Below the pieces are notes generated by a model. It made no database searches. It was not told the origin of the DNA and worked only from the letters and a program-made list of their open reading frames with translations. A program made the translations under genes and the position numbers. Positions 58,430-59,111 of a stretch of 59,111 bases of DNA are shown piece by piece. The stretch's first letter is position 1; each line of letters starts with the position of its first letter. Origin of the DNA: an uncultured Collinsella sp. (GTDB lineage Bacteria; Actinomycetota; Coriobacteriia; Coriobacteriales; Coriobacteriaceae); contig CABUHO010000014.1 in NCBI GenBank assembly GCA_902491395.1, forward strand, positions 1 through 59,111, in the 5' to 3' direction.

Positions 58430-58807
58430 TTATTTAGCCTTGGGGCGCTTAGCACCGTACTTGGAACGGGCCTGCATACGGTTCTGGACCGGAGCAGCGT
58501 CGTAGGCGCCACGGATGACGTGATAACGGACACCAGGGAGGTCACGGACACGACCGCCGCGGACGAGCACGATGGAGTGCTCCTGCAGGTTGTGGCCCTC
58601 ACCCGGGATGTAAGCAGTAACTTCGATGCCGTTGACAAGGCGAACACGGGCAACCTTACGAAGAGCCGAGTTCGGCTTCTTGGGGCTCGTGGTGAAGACG
58701 CGGGTGCACACGCCGCGCTTCTGGGAGTTGTGCTGCAGAGCAGCGTTCTTGGACTTCTTGGGCACGGAACGACGGCCCTGGCGAACCAGCTGGTTAATAG
58801 TAGGCAA
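58430..58807 (-). CDS. rpsL: Ribosomal protein S12
   Basis: 125 residues starting PTINQLVRQGRRSV from a TTG codon with GAAGGAG 6 nt upstream. Decoding-site sequence TTSPKKPNSALRKVARVRLVNGIEV and PGEGHNLQEHSIVLVRGGRV is present, with wild-type lysines at the positions linked to streptomycin resistance. First gene of the str operon. Confidence 0.98.
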   Translation of the reverse strand: MPTINQLVRQGRRSVPKKSKNAALQHNSQKRGVCTRVFTTSPKKPNSALRKVARVRLVNGIEVTAYIPGEGHNLQEHSIVLVRGGRVRDLPGVRYHVIRGAYDAAPVQNRMQARSKYGAKRPKAK

Positions 58808-58900
58808 AGCGTACTCCTTCTCGAATGATTCCAGCTTTCTGTAAAGTGCAACGGCTTGAATCGAGGGGTCAGCATCCCCCTACGAAACACGCAGTTCGAT

Positions 58901-58954
58901 AGGATACGTGGCGTTAGCTGTGCCGTCAACAGACCACGCCGCCGGGCGTATCCT
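58901..58954 (-). promoter_or_regulatory. Leader hairpin of the rpsL operon
   Basis: AGGATACG (58901-58908) pairs with CGTATCCT (58947-58954), and inside it GGCGT with ACGCC. It lies about 95 bp upstream of rpsL, in a region with TATTTT/TAGGAT promoter-like words just upstream on the minus strand. It could be a regulatory leader or ribosomal-protein binding site. Confidence 0.5.
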
Positions 58955-58987
58955 AAAATAGCCATATTTCCGCAAAGCCTACACAAA

Positions 58988-59020
58988 AGGAATCCCCTCC
59001 TGTGCGCGGGGGCGGATTCC
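58988..59020 (-). terminator. Terminator of the gene upstream of the str operon
   Basis: On the minus strand GGAATCC-GCCCCC pairs with GAGGGG-ATTCC over GCGCACAG and is followed by TTTTGTG. Its position implies that a minus-strand gene beyond the window (rpoC would be usual) ends here and that rpsL has its own promoter. Confidence 0.75.
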
Positions 59021-59049
59021 CGGCCCGGGCGGCCCGCTGTTTAAGTTTG

Positions 59050-59111
59050 CTGCTCTACAGTCCTGCGCAAGACGGAAAGCACATTAAGTGCTTTCCTTTG
59101 CGTGCGGAACT
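59050..59111. repeat. Second copy of the 62-bp hairpin element
   Basis: 60 of 62 bases match 43043-43104 in the same orientation. The stem here is GGAAAGCAC/GTGCTTTCC, where the other copy has GGAGAGCAC/GTGCTCTCC; the only two differences are paired with each other. The window ends inside or at the end of the element. Confidence 0.88.

Overview
The window looks like a gut actinobacterium of the class Coriobacteriia, most likely Collinsella or a close relative. The basis is GC-rich coding DNA, a FabK-type fatty-acid operon in Gram-positive order, an anaerobic purine-catabolism operon (YgfK/SsnA/XdhD) and actinobacterial-style small accessory genes. This is inference from gene content; no 16S rRNA is present.

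Layout. 1-4876: a type I restriction-modification operon (hsdR-hsdM-hsdS, minus strand), with hsdS cut by the window edge. 5.0-10.5 kb: an accessory island with a DEDD exonuclease, a 41-residue hydrophobic toxin-like peptide, a DUF234-type AAA ATPase behind a 56-bp palindrome and an AbiEi-like protein. Three clusters of 61-62-bp palindromic tandem repeats lie around the last two genes. 10.6-21.5 kb: a purine operon (permease, SsnA, YgfK, polyferredoxin, xanthine-dehydrogenase-type enzyme) with a divergent YheO-type regulator, then RidA. 21.8-24.9 kb: two probable RNA-modification genes (U32 family and RluA family). 25.0-26.8 kb: a sugar-type oxidoreductase and a DeoR regulator. 27.2-27.6 kb: an IS200 left-end remnant joined to a gene tail. 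27.7-35.2 kb: a mannose/fructose-class PTS operon with a GH172 (DUF2961) hydrolase, a ROK kinase and a LevR-like regulator that has lost its sigma-54 motif. 35.4-36.2 kb: a decayed IS3-family transposase that truncates mtnN.

36.9-58.8 kb carries ribosomal protein genes in an unusual arrangement. rpsL-rpsG-fusA-rpsJ forms one unit and rplC-rplD-rplW-rplB-rpsS-rplV-rpsC-rplP-rpmC-rpsQ-rplN-rplX another. About 12.6 kb separates rpsJ from rplC, holding birA, the complete fabH-acpP-fabK-fabD-fabG-fabF-accB-fabZ-accC-accDA operon, a cation efflux gene and a histidine phosphatase. The spc part (rplE onward) does not follow rplX.

How the genes work together. The purine operon would import and reductively or hydrolytically process xanthine/urate-like purines under anaerobic conditions. 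The PTS cluster would take up a fructose-containing sugar, cleave it with GH172 and phosphorylate a released hexose with the ROK kinase. The fab/acc operon covers malonyl-CoA synthesis and the whole elongation cycle, and the divergent BirA would biotinylate AccB. Most interesting for follow-up: the palindromic repeat clusters, the LevR-like protein without GAFTGA and Walker B acids, the split S10 operon, and a 62-bp hairpin element found upstream of both ribosomal units with compensatory base changes.
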